Shown: positions 22,912-32,923, counted from the stretch's first letter. The stretch: 64,000 nt of DNA from Lolliginicoccus suaedae (GCF_008312885.1 NZ_VSSO01000006.1:1-64000), one strand, 5' to 3'. Notes: generated by a model from the letters alone, not told the origin. Made by a program: numbers and translations.

Positions 22912-24329
22912 TCGACCTCCAAGCTGAGCAGATCTTCCACCGTTTCCCGTCGCAGCAGCAACCGGGACTGTCCATCGCGCACGGCCACCACCGCGGGGCG
23001 GCCCAGCATGTTGTAGCGGCTCGACATCGAATAACAATAGGCACCCGTGGCAGCGACAGCGAGCAGGTCCCCGGCCGCGATGTCCGCGGGCATCCAGGTG
23101 TTCCTGATGACGATGTCTCCCGTCTCGCAGTGCTTGCCGACGATGCGCGACACCGTCGGCTCCGCCTCGCTGCGCCGCGACACGACACGAACATCGTATT
23201 CGGCGTCGTACAGCGACGTGCGGATGTTATCGCTCATTCCCCCGTCCACGCTGACGTACGTGCGGCGCGCTGCGGAGCCGAGCCGGACATCCTTGACGGT
23301 ACCGACCTCATAGACGGTGATGGTTCCCGGCCCCGCGATGGCCCGGCCCGGTTCCACGGTCAGGCGTGGCACAGCGATTCCAGCCTGCTTCGATTCGCTC
23401 TCCACGATCGCGAGCAGCTTGGCCGCGAGCTCCGCGATAGGAGGCGGATCATCGCTGGGCACGTAGGCGATCCCGAACCCGCCGCCGAGATCGATGGTGC
23501 CGAGCTGCTCGGTCTTGGTGGTGCCGAACTCGGCGATGACGTCGCGCAGTAGCCCGATGACGCGATGCGCGGCGAGCTCGAAGCCGTCGGGCTCGAAGAT
23601 CTGCGAGCCGATATGGCTGTGCAGGCCCACGAGCCGCAGGTTGTCGGCAGCGAAGACGCGCCGGATGGCTTCCATCGCCGAGCCATCAGCGAGGGAGAAC
23701 CCGAACTTCTGGTCCTCGTGCGCGGTGGCGATGAACTCGTGGGTGTGTGCCTCCACGCCGACGGTGACGCGGATCAGTACATCCTGCACGGCGCCGTGGC
23801 GCCCCGCGATGCTATCAAGGCGGTCGATCTCGATCATGGAGTCGAGCACCACGTGGCCTACCCCGTGATGGACAGCGGCATCGAGCTCGGCCTCGGACTT
23901 GTTGTTGCCGTGCAGCGCGATCCGCTCGGCAGGGAAGCCACCGTGCAGGGCGACGGCGAGCTCGCCCCCGGACGCCACGTCGAGCGAGAGGCCCTCCTCG
24001 GCGACCCAGCGCGCGATGTGGCTCGAGAGGAATGCTTTCGAGGCGTAGTGGACCCGGTCGGGGGCACCGAACGCTGCCGCCATCTCCCGGCAGCGTGACC
24101 GGAAGTCGTCCTCGTCGAGGATGAAGAGGGGGGTGCCGTACTCGGCCGCGAGCTCGGTAACCGGGATCCCGGCCACCGTGACGATGCCGCTGCCGGGATC
24201 GCGCTCGGCGTTGCGCGGCCACACCACGGGGGCGAGCGCAGCAAGCTCCTCCGGCGAGGCGGGACGCTCGCTGAGCCCCGGGGCGTGGGGGATCTCGGCA
24301 TGCTTGGGTCCGGCTGGGTGGGCGCTCAC
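22908..24329 (-). CDS. lysA: diaminopimelate decarboxylase
   Basis: PLP enzyme (473 aa) decarboxylating meso-diaminopimelate to lysine; the substrate is also a peptidoglycan component. The PLP lysine is Lys98 in YASKAF, with the later [12 protein letters not shown] phosphate-binding loop, [10 protein letters not shown], and the C-terminal GKHCETGDI (substrate Cys-Glu) and [12 protein letters not shown] motifs. I chose GTG 24329, which overlaps the argS stop as GTGA. The N-terminal 50 residues before [20 protein letters not shown] are longer than in E. coli, as in mycobacteria. Confidence 0.96.
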   Translation of the reverse strand: MSAHPAGPKHAEIPHAPGLSERPASPEELAALAPVVWPRNAERDPGSGIVTVAGIPVTELAAEYGTPLFILDEDDFRSRCREMAAAFGAPDRVHYASKAFLSSHIARWVAEEGLSLDVASGGELAVALHGGFPAERIALHGNNKSEAELDAAVHHGVGHVVLDSMIEIDRLDSIAGRHGAVQDVLIRVTVGVEAHTHEFIATAHEDQKFGFSLADGSAMEAIRRVFAADNLRLVGLHSHIGSQIFEPDGFELAAHRVIGLLRDVIAEFGTTKTEQLGTIDLGGGFGIAYVPSDDPPPIAELAAKLLAIVESESKQAGIAVPRLTVEPGRAIAGPGTITVYEVGTVKDVRLGSAARRTYVSVDGGMSDNIRTSLYDAEYDVRVVSRRSEAEPTVSRIVGKHCETGDIVIRNTWMPADIAAGDLLAVAATGAYCYSMSSRYNMLGRPAVVAVRDGQSRLLLRRETVEDLLSLEVE

Positions 24330-25984
24330 ATTCGCTCCGGGGCGGTCACGCCCAGCAATGCCAGGCCGTTGGACAGGACTTGGCGGGCCGCGCCACAGAG
24401 CGCGAGCCTCGCGGTGTGCAGCGGGGCGGGCTCCTCGTCGCCCTGGGGCAGCACGCGGCACTGATCGTAGAAGCGGTGGTAGGTGCCGGCAAGGTCCTCG
24501 AGGTAGCGGGCCACCCGGTGCGGCTCGCGCAGCTTCGCCGCGGCAGCCACCACGCCCGGGAACTCGCCGAGGGTGCGGATGAGGTCGCCCTCGCGCTCAT
24601 GGACAAGCAGCTCGAGCTGCGGATCCTCGGCGGTCACGCCGAGCTCGGCGGCGTTGCGCGCGATCGAGCAGAGGCGCGCATGCGCGTACTGCACGTAGTA
24701 GACGGGGTTCTCGTTGCTCGCGCTCGCCCACAGCTCGAGGTCGATGTCGAGGGTGTTGTCGAAGGAGGAGCGAGTGAGGGCGTAGCGCGCGGCATCGACG
24801 CCGATCGCCTCGACGAGGTCATCAAGGGTGATCACTGTCCCCGCGCGCTTGCTCATGCGCAGCGGCTTGCCGTCGCGGACGAGGCTGACCATCTGGCCGA
24901 TGAGCACCTCCACCGAGTCGGGGTCATAGCCGAGCGCGGCGGCGGCGGCCTTCAAGCGGGCGATGTAGCCGTGGTGGTCGGCGCCGAGCATGTACACGCT
25001 CAGCCCGAAGCCGCGCTCGTGCTTGTTGCGGAGATAGGCGATGTCCCCCGCTATGTAGGCGGCGTTGCCGTCGGACTTGATGACGACCCGATCCTTGTCA
25101 TCGCCGTAGTCGGAGCTGCGCAGCCACCAGGCCCCATCCTGGTGGTAGAGGTTGCCATTGGCCTTGAGCTCCTCGATCGCCGCCGCGACCGCGCCCGACT
25201 CGAACAGCGAGTTCTCGTGGAAGTAGACGTCGAAGTCGGTGCCGAACTCGTGCAGGGTGCGCTTGATGTGCTGGAACATCATGGCGACGCCAGCGGCGCG
25301 GAATGCCTCGTGGCGCTCGTCCTGCGGCATCTCCATCACGCCGGGCGCCTCGGTGACGATCGTGCGGGCGATCTCCGTGATATAGGCCCCGGCATAGCCA
25401 TCCTCGGGGGCTGGCTCGCCCAGCGCGGCCGCGACCAGCGAGCGGGCGAACCGATCGATCTGGGCGCCGTGATCGTTGAAGTAGTACTCGCGGGTGACCT
25501 TCGCGCCCTGCGCCTCGAACACGCGTCCCAGCGAGTCCCCCACCGCGGCCCAGCGGGTTCCACCGAGGTGGATGGGACCGGTCGGGTTCGCGGAGACGAA
25601 CTCCAGGTTGATCTCGAGGCCCGCGAGGGCTTCCCCGCGGCCGTAGCCCTCGGCCGCGGCGAGCACGTGATCGACGATCTTTCCCTGCGCGGCCGCCGCG
25701 AGACGGATGTTGAGGAAGCCGGGCCCCGCGATCTCGGCGGAGTCGATGCCGTCATCATCGGCGATCGCGCTCGCGATCCAGCCCGCGAGCTCGCGCGGGG
25801 TGGTGCCGGCGCGCTTGGCCACCTGCAGCGCCACGTTGGTGGCGTAATCACCATGCTCGGGGTTCCGCGGTCGCTCGACGACCAGCCGATCGGGGACGAC
25901 GGAGGTATCGAGATCGTGGCTCGCGAGCACGGAGACCGTGGCATCGCGGAGCAGCTGGGAAAGGTCTGCTGGGGTCACAGGCAC
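24326..25984 (-). CDS. argS: arginyl-tRNA synthetase
   Basis: Class I synthetase (552 aa) charging tRNA-Arg. The HIGH-box equivalent is HLGG (139-142, in [13 protein letters not shown]), and the KMSKS equivalent is [15 protein letters not shown]. The N-terminal additional domain and the C-terminal anticodon domain ([15 protein letters not shown]) are both present. It heads a five-gene operon with overlapping ends and is divergent from the DUF3105 gene across 223 bp. Confidence 0.97.
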   Translation of the reverse strand: MPVTPADLSQLLRDATVSVLASHDLDTSVVPDRLVVERPRNPEHGDYATNVALQVAKRAGTTPRELAGWIASAIADDDGIDSAEIAGPGFLNIRLAAAAQGKIVDHVLAAAEGYGRGEALAGLEINLEFVSANPTGPIHLGGTRWAAVGDSLGRVFEAQGAKVTREYYFNDHGAQIDRFARSLVAAALGEPAPEDGYAGAYITEIARTIVTEAPGVMEMPQDERHEAFRAAGVAMMFQHIKRTLHEFGTDFDVYFHENSLFESGAVAAAIEELKANGNLYHQDGAWWLRSSDYGDDKDRVVIKSDGNAAYIAGDIAYLRNKHERGFGLSVYMLGADHHGYIARLKAAAAALGYDPDSVEVLIGQMVSLVRDGKPLRMSKRAGTVITLDDLVEAIGVDAARYALTRSSFDNTLDIDLELWASASNENPVYYVQYAHARLCSIARNAAELGVTAEDPQLELLVHEREGDLIRTLGEFPGVVAAAAKLREPHRVARYLEDLAGTYHRFYDQCRVLPQGDEEPAPLHTARLALCGAARQVLSNGLALLGVTAPERM

Positions 25985-26207
25985 CTATCCTATGGCCCTG
26001 CGGGATCAACTGCTAAATGCGAGCCTCGCCGCGCCGGTAGCGGCATCGCTGCCCGCCGGTACGTACAGTTGGGGCCAGCGCGCGGCGCGTGTCCCCGCGA
26101 CCAGCGCTGCCACCGGCAGCACCGGGTGCGCCCGCAATGCTCGGTGCACGCGGCATGGGGCGCGCGCACGCGGTCCTGTCACTACGGCGCGGAAAGATCC
26201 ACCACCA

Positions 26208-27101
26208 ATGGCAAGCAGCAAGAACGATAGAACAGCCAGGGCCATGCGGGCCGCGAAGAAGAAATCACGCGGCGGCAGCGCCACCGGGCTCAAGGCGGGA
26301 CCAAGCATCCCCTGGCTGAGCATCGGCGCCATCGTGAGCGTCGTGGTCCTCATCGGCGTGATCGCCTGGAGCCTGGCGCCGAGCATTCGTGACGAGCAGG
26401 CCATGGAGCGCTGGACGCCCTCGGTCGAGGATCCGGATCCGTCCACGCGGATCGACGGCGTGGAGATCGTCGAGGACCTGAGCAACGCGCATGTCCTCGC
26501 CGGCCAGCGCGTCGCCTACGAGCCGATGCCACCGTTCGGCGGTCCGCACGACGAGGCCTGGGCCACCTGCACGGGCATCGTGTACGACGAGCCCATCCGC
26601 ACGGAGAACGCGGTGCACTCCCTCGAGCATGGCGCCGTCTGGATCACCTATTCCCCGGACAATGCCTCGGCAGCTGACATCGCCGCGCTCGAGAGCCGCG
26701 TCGACGGGCAGGCCTATATGTTCATGTCGCCGTTCCCCGGCCAGGAGTCGCCCATCTCGCTGCAGGCATGGGGCCATCAGCTGAAGCTCGATTCCGCGGA
26801 GGACGAGCGGATCAATCAGTTCATCGGAGCACTGCGCCTCAACCAGTTCAACAGCCCGGAGCCAGGCGCGAGCTGCTCGAACGTGCCCGGCTACTTCGAT
26901 CCCGAGAACCCGCCCCCGTTCGATCCAGCCCCGCCCGGGCCTGATGCCGTCGCGATGGACGGGGCCGGAGCAGCACCGGAGGCGGCCGAGATGGGCGCGC
27001 CGCTCGATCCCGGACCAGTCGGCGAGGCGCCCGCTGGCGACGATCCCGCCGCCGGGATCCCAGCGGAGCCCGCGCCCGCTGACGAGGAGACCACTGAGTG
27101 A
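26208..27101 (+). CDS. DUF3105 membrane-anchored protein
   Basis: A 297-aa protein with a basic N terminus (about 1-33), one transmembrane segment (35-56) and an extracytoplasmic DUF3105 domain. Family landmarks are PPFGGPHDEAWATCTG (109-123, with His114 and Cys121), VHSLEHGAVWITY (136-148) and ALRLNQFNSPEPGA. The tail (about 245-297) is Pro/Ala/Asp/Glu-rich and probably disordered. The ATG start at 26208 fits the usual MASSK-type basic start; the upstream open frame is not supported. Its stop overlaps the DUF305 gene start (GTGA). The function is unproven; conserved His and Cys suggest metal binding (inference). Confidence 0.88.
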   Translation: MASSKNDRTARAMRAAKKKSRGGSATGLKAGPSIPWLSIGAIVSVVVLIGVIAWSLAPSIRDEQAMERWTPSVEDPDPSTRIDGVEIVEDLSNAHVLAGQRVAYEPMPPFGGPHDEAWATCTGIVYDEPIRTENAVHSLEHGAVWITYSPDNASAADIAALESRVDGQAYMFMSPFPGQESPISLQAWGHQLKLDSAEDERINQFIGALRLNQFNSPEPGASCSNVPGYFDPENPPPFDPAPPGPDAVAMDGAGAAPEAAEMGAPLDPGPVGEAPAGDDPAAGIPAEPAPADEETTE

Positions 27102-27763
27102 GCACCGCCGGACGACGACTGATCCCCCTGCTGGTCATCGTCGGCGCGCTCGGGATGGCGCTCGGCTTCCTGCTCGGCGCAGCGACTGGCGACGATGACG
27201 CCGCGCTGCCCGTGAATGCCGACCCGAATGCCGCCGATATCGGCTTCAGCCAGGACATGACCGCGCACCACCTCCAGGCCGTGGAGATGGCTGCTGCGGT
27301 CCTGACCACCACGAGCGATCCCAGTATCAGGACTCTCGCCTTCGATATCCTCACCGCGCAGGAAAACCAGATCGGCCAGATGCAGGGCTGGCTCCAGGCG
27401 TGGGACGAGCCACGGTTCGCCTCCGGCGCCCATATGGCATGGATGGCTGGTGCTGAGCATGAGAACCACGAGATGCCCAGCATGCCAATGACCGACGGCG
27501 CGCTCATGCCCGGAATGGCGACCTCCGAGGAGATGGCGCGGCTGCGCGGCCTCGACGGGGGCGAGCAGGACGTGTACTTCCTCCAGTTAATGCTCCGGCA
27601 CCACGAGGGTGGCTTGCCCATGGCCCAGGCCGCGATCGACCAGGCCAGCACGCCACTCGTGACGGGCATCGCCCAGCGGATGCTCGACGGGCAGAAGAAG
27701 GAGATCGACCTGATGACCGATCTGCTTGCCGAGCGTGGCGCCGAGCCCCTGCCGTTCAACTAG
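27098..27763 (+). CDS. DUF305 protein, His/Met-rich
   Basis: A 221-aa DUF305 protein with an N-terminal signal anchor (about 8-28). The paired helices carry the family HH motifs: DMTAHHLQAVEMA (His57-His58) and LMLRHHEGGLPMA (His168-His169). Between them lies a His/Met-rich stretch (112-140, containing HENHEMPSMPM), which resembles copper-binding sequences. It starts with a GTG overlapping the DUF3105 stop. DUF305 proteins are ferritin-like four-helix proteins often found near metal-handling genes, so an extracytoplasmic metal role is plausible but not shown. Confidence 0.9.
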   Translation: MSTAGRRLIPLLVIVGALGMALGFLLGAATGDDDAALPVNADPNAADIGFSQDMTAHHLQAVEMAAAVLTTTSDPSIRTLAFDILTAQENQIGQMQGWLQAWDEPRFASGAHMAWMAGAEHENHEMPSMPMTDGALMPGMATSEEMARLRGLDGGEQDVYFLQLMLRHHEGGLPMAQAAIDQASTPLVTGIAQRMLDGQKKEIDLMTDLLAERGAEPLPFN

Positions 27764-27791
27764 CAGCTCCGTCGACGGTGGGCGAGCTAGC

Positions 27792-27830
27792 GCGGGAACG
27801 CCAGACACGCGCCTGGCCTGGCGATTCCGC
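27792..27830. terminator. hairpin after DUF305 gene
   Basis: Arms GCGGGAACGCCAG and CTGGCGATTCCGC can pair over 10-11 positions with an internal mismatch and a 13-nt loop, 28 nt after the DUF305 stop and ahead of the tRNA gene. There is no T-tract. Confidence 0.4.
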
Positions 27831-27831
27831 A

Positions 27832-27860
27832 TTGATGGCGCTAATGCGCTAGGCTAGCTC
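27832..27860 (+). promoter_or_regulatory. possible tRNA-Arg promoter
   Basis: TTGATG (27832-27837) and TAGCTC (27855-27860) are separated by 17 bp, a fit to -35 and -10 boxes of the main sigma factor, and lie 41 nt before the tRNA 5' end. Confidence 0.35.
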
Positions 27861-27900
27861 CGCCCACCGCGCAAGCGTGGCCGTGGCATGAACGTGGCAA

Positions 27901-27973
27901 GCCCTCGTAGCTCAGGGGATAGAGCACTGCCCTCCGGAGGCAGGTGTCGCAGGTTCGAATCCTGCCGAGGGCA
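27901..27973 (+). tRNA. tRNA-Arg (anticodon CCG)
   Basis: All cloverleaf arms can be drawn: acceptor GCCCTCG / CGAGGGC, D-arm GCTC / GAGC, anticodon stem CTGCC / GGCAG around CTCCGGA, and T-arm GCAGG TTCGAAT CCTGC. The anticodon is CCG, reading CGG arginine codons. The discriminator is A and CCA is not encoded. Its closest neighbours are DUF305 upstream and a convergent MFS gene. Confidence 0.96.
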
Positions 27974-27998
27974 CACATTTCCGCTGGGGTTTCCCCGA

Positions 27999-29258
27999 TC
28001 AATCGGTGTCGTTCCCGGTCTCAGCTATTTCTGCTGCATCACTCCGGTCTCCTGCGTCCTGCGCCCTGCTCGTCTCGGGCACCACGATCCAGTACACGGC
28101 AGCGAGCAGCAGCAGTGCTCCAGTGAGCAGGAAAGCAACCTCGAAGGAATAGTTCTCGGCGATCCAGCCACCGAGCAGCGGCCCGACGATCGCTCCGAGA
28201 TCGGCGGTCATCTGGAACGCCGCGAGGACCTTGCCGCCATTGCGGTCCGATCCGATCAGATCGGCCACCGCGGCCTGCTGGCTGGGGATCACGAAGCCCA
28301 TGCCCGCGCCGGCGATCACGCACAGCACGAGGAAGACCACGGGATTGCTGGGAAGCCCGAGCACCATGGTCGATGATCCGGTGATGGCCAGGCCCATGAT
28401 GGTCGGCGGCTTGCGCCCGATGCGGTCGGAGAGCTTGCCGGATGTAGTCAGCACGATCGCCATGCCGATGGAGAACGCGGCGAGCGCGAAACCACCGAGC
28501 TCGGTGCCCATCGTGAAGGCGACGGTCACGAACAAGGGGATGAGTGCCACGCGCACGCCGAAGGTGGCCCAGCCGTGGGCCAGGTTCGTCAGCAGCGCGG
28601 CCCGGTAGGCGGGCTCGCGCAGCGCCTCGCCCAGATGATATTCCCGGCGGGGCGCGGATCGTGCGCTTCCCTTCCCGCCGGCCTCGGCATCAAGCCTGGT
28701 GCGGACGACAATGATGGCGATGACCAGCGCCACGGTGTAGACGATGAAGGGCACGCGCAGCCCGAACCTGCCAAGCAGTCCGCCGAGCAGTGGCCCGGTG
28801 ATGCCGCCGAGCAGGAACGCGGTGCTGTAGAGGCTGCTGACCTTGCCGCGCCGGTCGGGAGGCGAGAGCCGGATGATCAGCGCCATCGCGGAGATGGTGA
28901 ACATGGTGGAGCCGATGCCACCGAGGCCGCGGAAGACCATGAGCTGCCAGTAGCTCTGCGCGGCAGCGCTCGCGCCGGTGGAGACCGCGACGATCACGAG
29001 CCCGGAGAGATAGATGCGTCGCTCGCCGAGCTTCTGGACGAGCTGGCCACTGGCCGGGGCGAACAGCAGCCGGGCGACGGCGAAGATGCTGACGATCGCG
29101 GAGGCGGCGGTGTAGCCGACGTTGAAGCTGCTCGCGTACTGCGGCAGCACGGGGGCGATCAGGCCGTACCCGACGGCAATGACGAACGCGGCAGCCACCA
29201 GCACATGGATTTGCCGCATGGCGTGCTGGTGGCTGCCGCTTGTTCTGGTGTTCCCCAC
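27999..29258 (-). CDS. MFS transporter
   Basis: A 419-aa major facilitator with about 12 hydrophobic segments. The first helix region (VAAAFVIAVGYGLIAPVLPQYA) and the loop 2-3 region ending in QKLGERRIYLSG are typical of drug:H+ antiporters. The matching SGKLSDRIGRKPPTIMG motif lies in the second half. The substrate cannot be read from the sequence. The start is GTG 29258; an ATG at 29219 (MRQIHVLV) is an alternative, and neither has a good ribosome site. It is convergent with the tRNA and monocistronic. Confidence 0.85.
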   Translation of the reverse strand: MGNTRTSGSHQHAMRQIHVLVAAAFVIAVGYGLIAPVLPQYASSFNVGYTAASAIVSIFAVARLLFAPASGQLVQKLGERRIYLSGLVIVAVSTGASAAAQSYWQLMVFRGLGGIGSTMFTISAMALIIRLSPPDRRGKVSSLYSTAFLLGGITGPLLGGLLGRFGLRVPFIVYTVALVIAIIVVRTRLDAEAGGKGSARSAPRREYHLGEALREPAYRAALLTNLAHGWATFGVRVALIPLFVTVAFTMGTELGGFALAAFSIGMAIVLTTSGKLSDRIGRKPPTIMGLAITGSSTMVLGLPSNPVVFLVLCVIAGAGMGFVIPSQQAAVADLIGSDRNGGKVLAAFQMTADLGAIVGPLLGGWIAENYSFEVAFLLTGALLLLAAVYWIVVPETSRAQDAGDRSDAAEIAETGNDTD

Positions 29259-29298
29259 GGTTCGAGGCTACAGACCCCGGGTCGAGGTAGCTGCCTGG

Positions 29299-30732
29299 CT
29301 AGAGGGCCTTGAGCTCCTCGATGACGTGGGTCACCGACTTCTTGGCGTCCCCGAAGAGCATCGAGGTCTGGTCCAGGAAGAAGAGGGGGTTCTCGATGCC
29401 GGCGTAGCCGGACGACATGCCCCGCTTGAGGACGATGACCGACTTGGACTGGTCGACGTTGAGGATCGGCATCCCGTGGATGGGCGAGCTCGGGTCGTTT
29501 CGCGCGGCCGGATTGGTGACGTCGTTGGCGCCGATGACGATGGTGACATCGGTGCGGTTGAACTCACCGTTGATGTCATCCATCTCCTTCATGGCGTCGT
29601 AGCTGACCTCTGCCTCGGCGAGCAGCACATTCATGTGCCCGGGCATGCGGCCGGCCACGGGGTGGATGGCGAACTTGACCTCCACGCCCTTCTCCTCGAG
29701 CAGGTCGGCGAGCTCCTTGACGGCGTGCTGCGCCTGGGCGACAGCGAGGCCGTAGCCGGGCACGACGATGACCTGGTTCGCGTAGGCCATCTGGATGGCC
29801 GCGTCGGCCGCGGAGGTGGCCTTGACAGTGCCGCCCGCGTCGTCGACGGCGGCGGCGCTGGTGGATCCGCCGAACGAGCCGAAGATGATCGCGGGGATCG
29901 ACCGGTTCATGGCCTTGGCCATGAGGTTGGTGAGGATGGAGCCGGACGCGCCGACGATCATGCCGGCGACGATCATCGCGGTGTTGTTGAGCGCGAGTCC
30001 GGCCGAGGCTGCCGAGAGGCCGGTGAGGGCGTTGAGCAGCGAGATCACGACGGGCATGTCGGCGCCACCGATGGGCAGCACCACGAACAGGCCCATCGTC
30101 CCGGCGATGACCAGAAGCGCCAGGATCCAGATGGCCGCGGTGGGATCGTTGGCCGGGTCGGCGTTGATCCCGATGTAGATCGCGATTCCCAGCGAGGCGA
30201 GCGCGAGGATGATGTTGGCGACCTGGAATGTCTTGACGTTCGCGACGAGCTTCTTCTCGAGGTTCTTGTTGAGAAGCTCCTGGAGCTTCGCGAATGCCAC
30301 CAGGGAGCCCCAGAACGACACCGAGCCGACGATCGCGGCGAACAGCGAGCCGACGATGATGTGGACGACGGGGCCCTCGTAGCCGTGGAAGTTGGTGAAT
30401 CCGTCGGTGTCGAGGAACTCGGCCCAGGCGATGAGGGCGACGGTGCCACCACCCACGCCGTTGAAGAACGCCACGAGCTGTGGCATCTGGGTCATCTTGG
30501 TGCGGATGGCGGGTGGTACACCGAGGACGAGGCCGACGAGGAGGCCGGCGACGATGATGATCCAGTTGCCGGTGTCGCGCACCGCGAGCAGGGTGGCGGC
30601 GACGGCGATGCCCATGCCCACCGCGGCGATCCAGTTGCCACGGACGGCGGTGCGGGGGCCCGTCAGGCCCATCAGGCCATAGATGAACAGGGAGAAAGCA
30701 ATGATGTAGAGAACATTGACGAGGGTGTCCAT
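29299..30732 (-). CDS. pntB: NAD(P) transhydrogenase beta subunit
   Basis: Beta subunit (477 aa) of proton-translocating transhydrogenase, which uses the proton gradient to reduce NADP+ with NADH. The N-terminal half has about eight transmembrane segments. The C-terminal part is the NADP(H)-binding domain III with the VPGYGLAVAQAQHAVKELADLL fingerprint, FAIHPVAGRMPGHMNVLLAEA and the KRGMSSGYAGI motif. Its ATG overlaps the pntAB stop by 1 nt (TGATG). Confidence 0.96.
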   Translation of the reverse strand: MDTLVNVLYIIAFSLFIYGLMGLTGPRTAVRGNWIAAVGMGIAVAATLLAVRDTGNWIIIVAGLLVGLVLGVPPAIRTKMTQMPQLVAFFNGVGGGTVALIAWAEFLDTDGFTNFHGYEGPVVHIIVGSLFAAIVGSVSFWGSLVAFAKLQELLNKNLEKKLVANVKTFQVANIILALASLGIAIYIGINADPANDPTAAIWILALLVIAGTMGLFVVLPIGGADMPVVISLLNALTGLSAASAGLALNNTAMIVAGMIVGASGSILTNLMAKAMNRSIPAIIFGSFGGSTSAAAVDDAGGTVKATSAADAAIQMAYANQVIVVPGYGLAVAQAQHAVKELADLLEEKGVEVKFAIHPVAGRMPGHMNVLLAEAEVSYDAMKEMDDINGEFNRTDVTIVIGANDVTNPAARNDPSSPIHGMPILNVDQSKSVIVLKRGMSSGYAGIENPLFFLDQTSMLFGDAKKSVTHVIEELKAL

Positions 30733-31049
30733 CAGGCGTCTCCTCCCTTGCCGCGGGCAGGCGACTTGGACTTGAACATGCCAAGCATGCGATCAGTGAC
30801 GACGAAGCCGCCGACGACGTTGAGCGTGCCGAACACGACCGCGATGAACAGGATCACCTGCATCGCGATGCTGGGGTCCTCGACCTTGCCGAGCACGACG
30901 AGCGCGCCGAGCACGACGATGCCGTGGATGGCGTTGGTGCCCGACATCAGCGGGGTGTGGAGGGTATTGGGCACTTTGGAGATAACGGTGAAGCCAACGA
31001 ATCCGGCGAGCACGAGCAGCGCCAGGTTGGCTAGCAGTTCGGTGTACAT
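30732..31049 (-). CDS. pntAB: NAD(P) transhydrogenase alpha-2 subunit
   Basis: A 105-aa membrane protein with three or four transmembrane segments, equal to the membrane part of E. coli PntA split off as its own gene. VGFTVISKVPNTLHTPLMSGTNAIHGI is the classic signature across the first loop. It lies 30 bp after pntAA and overlaps pntB by 1 nt. This three-gene arrangement is usual in actinobacteria. Confidence 0.95.
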   Translation of the reverse strand: MYTELLANLALLVLAGFVGFTVISKVPNTLHTPLMSGTNAIHGIVVLGALVVLGKVEDPSIAMQVILFIAVVFGTLNVVGGFVVTDRMLGMFKSKSPARGKGGDA

Positions 31050-31079
31050 AGGTGGTTCCTTGTCATCCTGCCGCTAGGG

Positions 31080-32264
31080 TTAACCGGCTGAGGGGCGCGA
31101 CGCGGCATCGGGAACGCCGGTGACGCAGGAGTCGGCGAGGATCTGATCGGTGAAGTCCGGTGCCAGCGCGGCATCGTCGTCCAGCATCAGATCGAGCAGC
31201 GCGGTGACGTTCTTCGCGTAGAGCTCGCTGGCATGCTCGGGCATCGTCGCGGGCAGGTTCAGCGGCGAGGCGATAGTCACACCGTGCTTGTTGACGGTCT
31301 GCCCCGGCTCGGTGAGCTCGCAGTTCCCGCCGGTCTCGCCAGCGAGGTCGACGATGACGCTGCCCTCTCGCATGCCTTCCACTGCTGCGGCAGTGACAAG
31401 GCGCGGAGCGGGGCGGCCAGGCACGAGGGCGGTGGTGATCACGACGTCGAAGCCCTTGATCGCGTCCTCGAGCCGTTGCTGCTGCTGTGCCCGCTCGTCC
31501 TCGGTGAGCTCGCGGGCATACCCGCCCTCGCCCGCGGCGCTGATACCGAGATCGAGCCACTGCGCGCCGACGGAGCGCACCTGGTCGGCCACCTCGGGGC
31601 GCACGTCGTATCCGGTGGGCCGCCCGCCGAGGCGCTTCGCGGTGGCGAGGGCCTGGAGTCCCGCGACGCCTACGCCAAGGACCAGCACAGTGGCTGGCTT
31701 GACGGTCCCGGCTGCGGTGGTGAGCATCGGGAAGAACCGGGTGAGCTCGTTGGCGGCAACAAGGACGGCCTTGTAGCCGGCGACGTTTGCCTGGCTGGAC
31801 AGTGCATCCATCACCTGCGCGCGGGAGATGCGAGGGATCGCTTCCATGGCGAACCCGTGGACGTCGCGCTGGCGGAGCGCGTCGATGCAGTTGTCCTGGT
31901 TGCGGGGCGCGAGGAAACCGATGAGCGTGGCGCCCTTCGGGATCTTCTTGATCTCCGCCGCGGACGGCGGGGCGACCTTGACGATCACCGCGCAGTCCCA
32001 TGCGTTGCCGACGGTGGCGCCTGCCTGGATGTATTCGTCGTCAGGGATGTGGGCACGGTCGCCCGCTCCGGCCTCGACGACGACGTTGATCCCGCGTGCA
32101 GTGAGTGATTTCACTGCCTTGGGCACGAGGGCTACGCGCCGCTCCCCCTCGCCGGTCTCCCGAACCACGCCCACGGTCGTGGACCGTTGCTGAGTGTTGT
32201 GTGCGCTATCCAATGATGTGACTCTCCGCGAGACGGCTCGCTGATCGGTGAGAATCACCGGCAT
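31080..32264 (-). CDS. pntAA: NAD(P) transhydrogenase alpha-1 subunit
   Basis: Soluble NAD(H)-binding domain I (up to 394 aa), homologous to alanine dehydrogenase. RETGEGERRVALVP opens the domain, LVLGVGVAGLQALATAKRLGG is the Rossmann loop, and GYDVRPEVADQVRSVGAQWL follows the second strand. It heads the pnt operon. The start is uncertain: ATG 32264 is used, but a TTG at 32213 has a better GGAGAG 9 nt upstream and sits closer to the family start. Confidence 0.94.
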   Translation of the reverse strand: MPVILTDQRAVSRRVTSLDSAHNTQQRSTTVGVVRETGEGERRVALVPKAVKSLTARGINVVVEAGAGDRAHIPDDEYIQAGATVGNAWDCAVIVKVAPPSAAEIKKIPKGATLIGFLAPRNQDNCIDALRQRDVHGFAMEAIPRISRAQVMDALSSQANVAGYKAVLVAANELTRFFPMLTTAAGTVKPATVLVLGVGVAGLQALATAKRLGGRPTGYDVRPEVADQVRSVGAQWLDLGISAAGEGGYARELTEDERAQQQQRLEDAIKGFDVVITTALVPGRPAPRLVTAAAVEGMREGSVIVDLAGETGGNCELTEPGQTVNKHGVTIASPLNLPATMPEHASELYAKNVTALLDLMLDDDAALAPDFTDQILADSCVTGVPDAASRPSAG

Positions 32265-32462
32265 CTTGCCGGTGCGCTGGAGATTTCCGTCTGCTCACAG
32301 CGCATCGATCGTACCGAGATGCGCATCCGAGTTGGCGCTCCGCGTCGGCGTGCCTTCATCTGAATCGAATCACCGGGACAGATCGTCCCTGTTACGTAGC
32401 GTTTGTGAGCTCGCCCACAAGCGAGCGCACGAGCGTCCCGATAGCGTGGGGCGCTGGTGACG

Positions 32463-32798
32463 TCAGCCCGCGAGGGTCCCGCCGGTGCACCCGGAGCGCG
32501 CGGCGATGCTGGTGGCCCAGCTTCCACGGCGACCAGTGGCCGCGCGGCGGTCCGCGACATCATCCGCGCCCTCGAGAAGCACGGCCACGAGCTGCTCGGG
32601 ATCCGCTTCGAATGAATCGCGGAGGCGGCGGAGCTCGGCGGGCGCGAACAGAGCGGAGGCCTCGATGGCTTCCATCCAATGGTCGATGTCGCCGTTGCGG
32701 ATCGCGTCGATGAACTCCCAGTCGGAGGAGTTGTCGGCGCGCTCGTAAGCGAGGATCGCCCTAACCAGTTCGCGGGTGCCAGTTGTCATGGTGGCCAT
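32463..32798 (-). CDS. orphan 111-aa protein
   Basis: A small acidic-to-basic protein of unknown family. Residues 1-75 (MATMTTGTRELVRAILAYER...) look helical and acidic, with EASALFAPAELRRLRDSFEADPEQ. The last roughly 30 residues are Arg/Gly/Ser-rich and contain one cysteine (Cys105). I chose ATG 32798 because GGGAGAAG lies about 6 nt upstream; the frame is open further but without coding character. No signal peptide or membrane segment is visible. It stands alone, behind a 549-bp leader containing an operator-like array (32963-32988), so it may be a regulated gene. Confidence 0.65.
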   Translation of the reverse strand: MATMTTGTRELVRAILAYERADNSSDWEFIDAIRNGDIDHWMEAIEASALFAPAELRRLRDSFEADPEQLVAVLLEGADDVADRRAATGRRGSWATSIAARSGCTGGTLAG

Positions 32799-32905
32799 GT
32801 GTCTTCTCCCTTGCTCAGTCAGCCCTGGGGCCGTCCGGGCGCCAGCTTTGCCGGGCGACCGTCCGTGAAGCAGGCTTGGCTCGCGGCTGATGCGCCCGTC
32901 GACCA

Positions 32906-32923
32906 GGGAGCAACCATGCTCCC
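32906..32923. promoter_or_regulatory. 7-bp hairpin in leader of 111-aa gene
   Basis: GGGAGCA / TGCTCCC with an ACCA loop, 108 nt upstream of the 111-aa gene start. Next to it is a second inverted repeat, GATCGA-N6-TCGATC (32925-32942). It could be RNA structure in the leader or a protein site. Confidence 0.4.

Noticed and set aside
29122-31077. 651-codon plus-strand frame opposite pntB and pntAB
   Set aside because: Both minus-strand genes are clear; the His/Asp/Gly-rich composition of the frame is typical of an antisense shadow.
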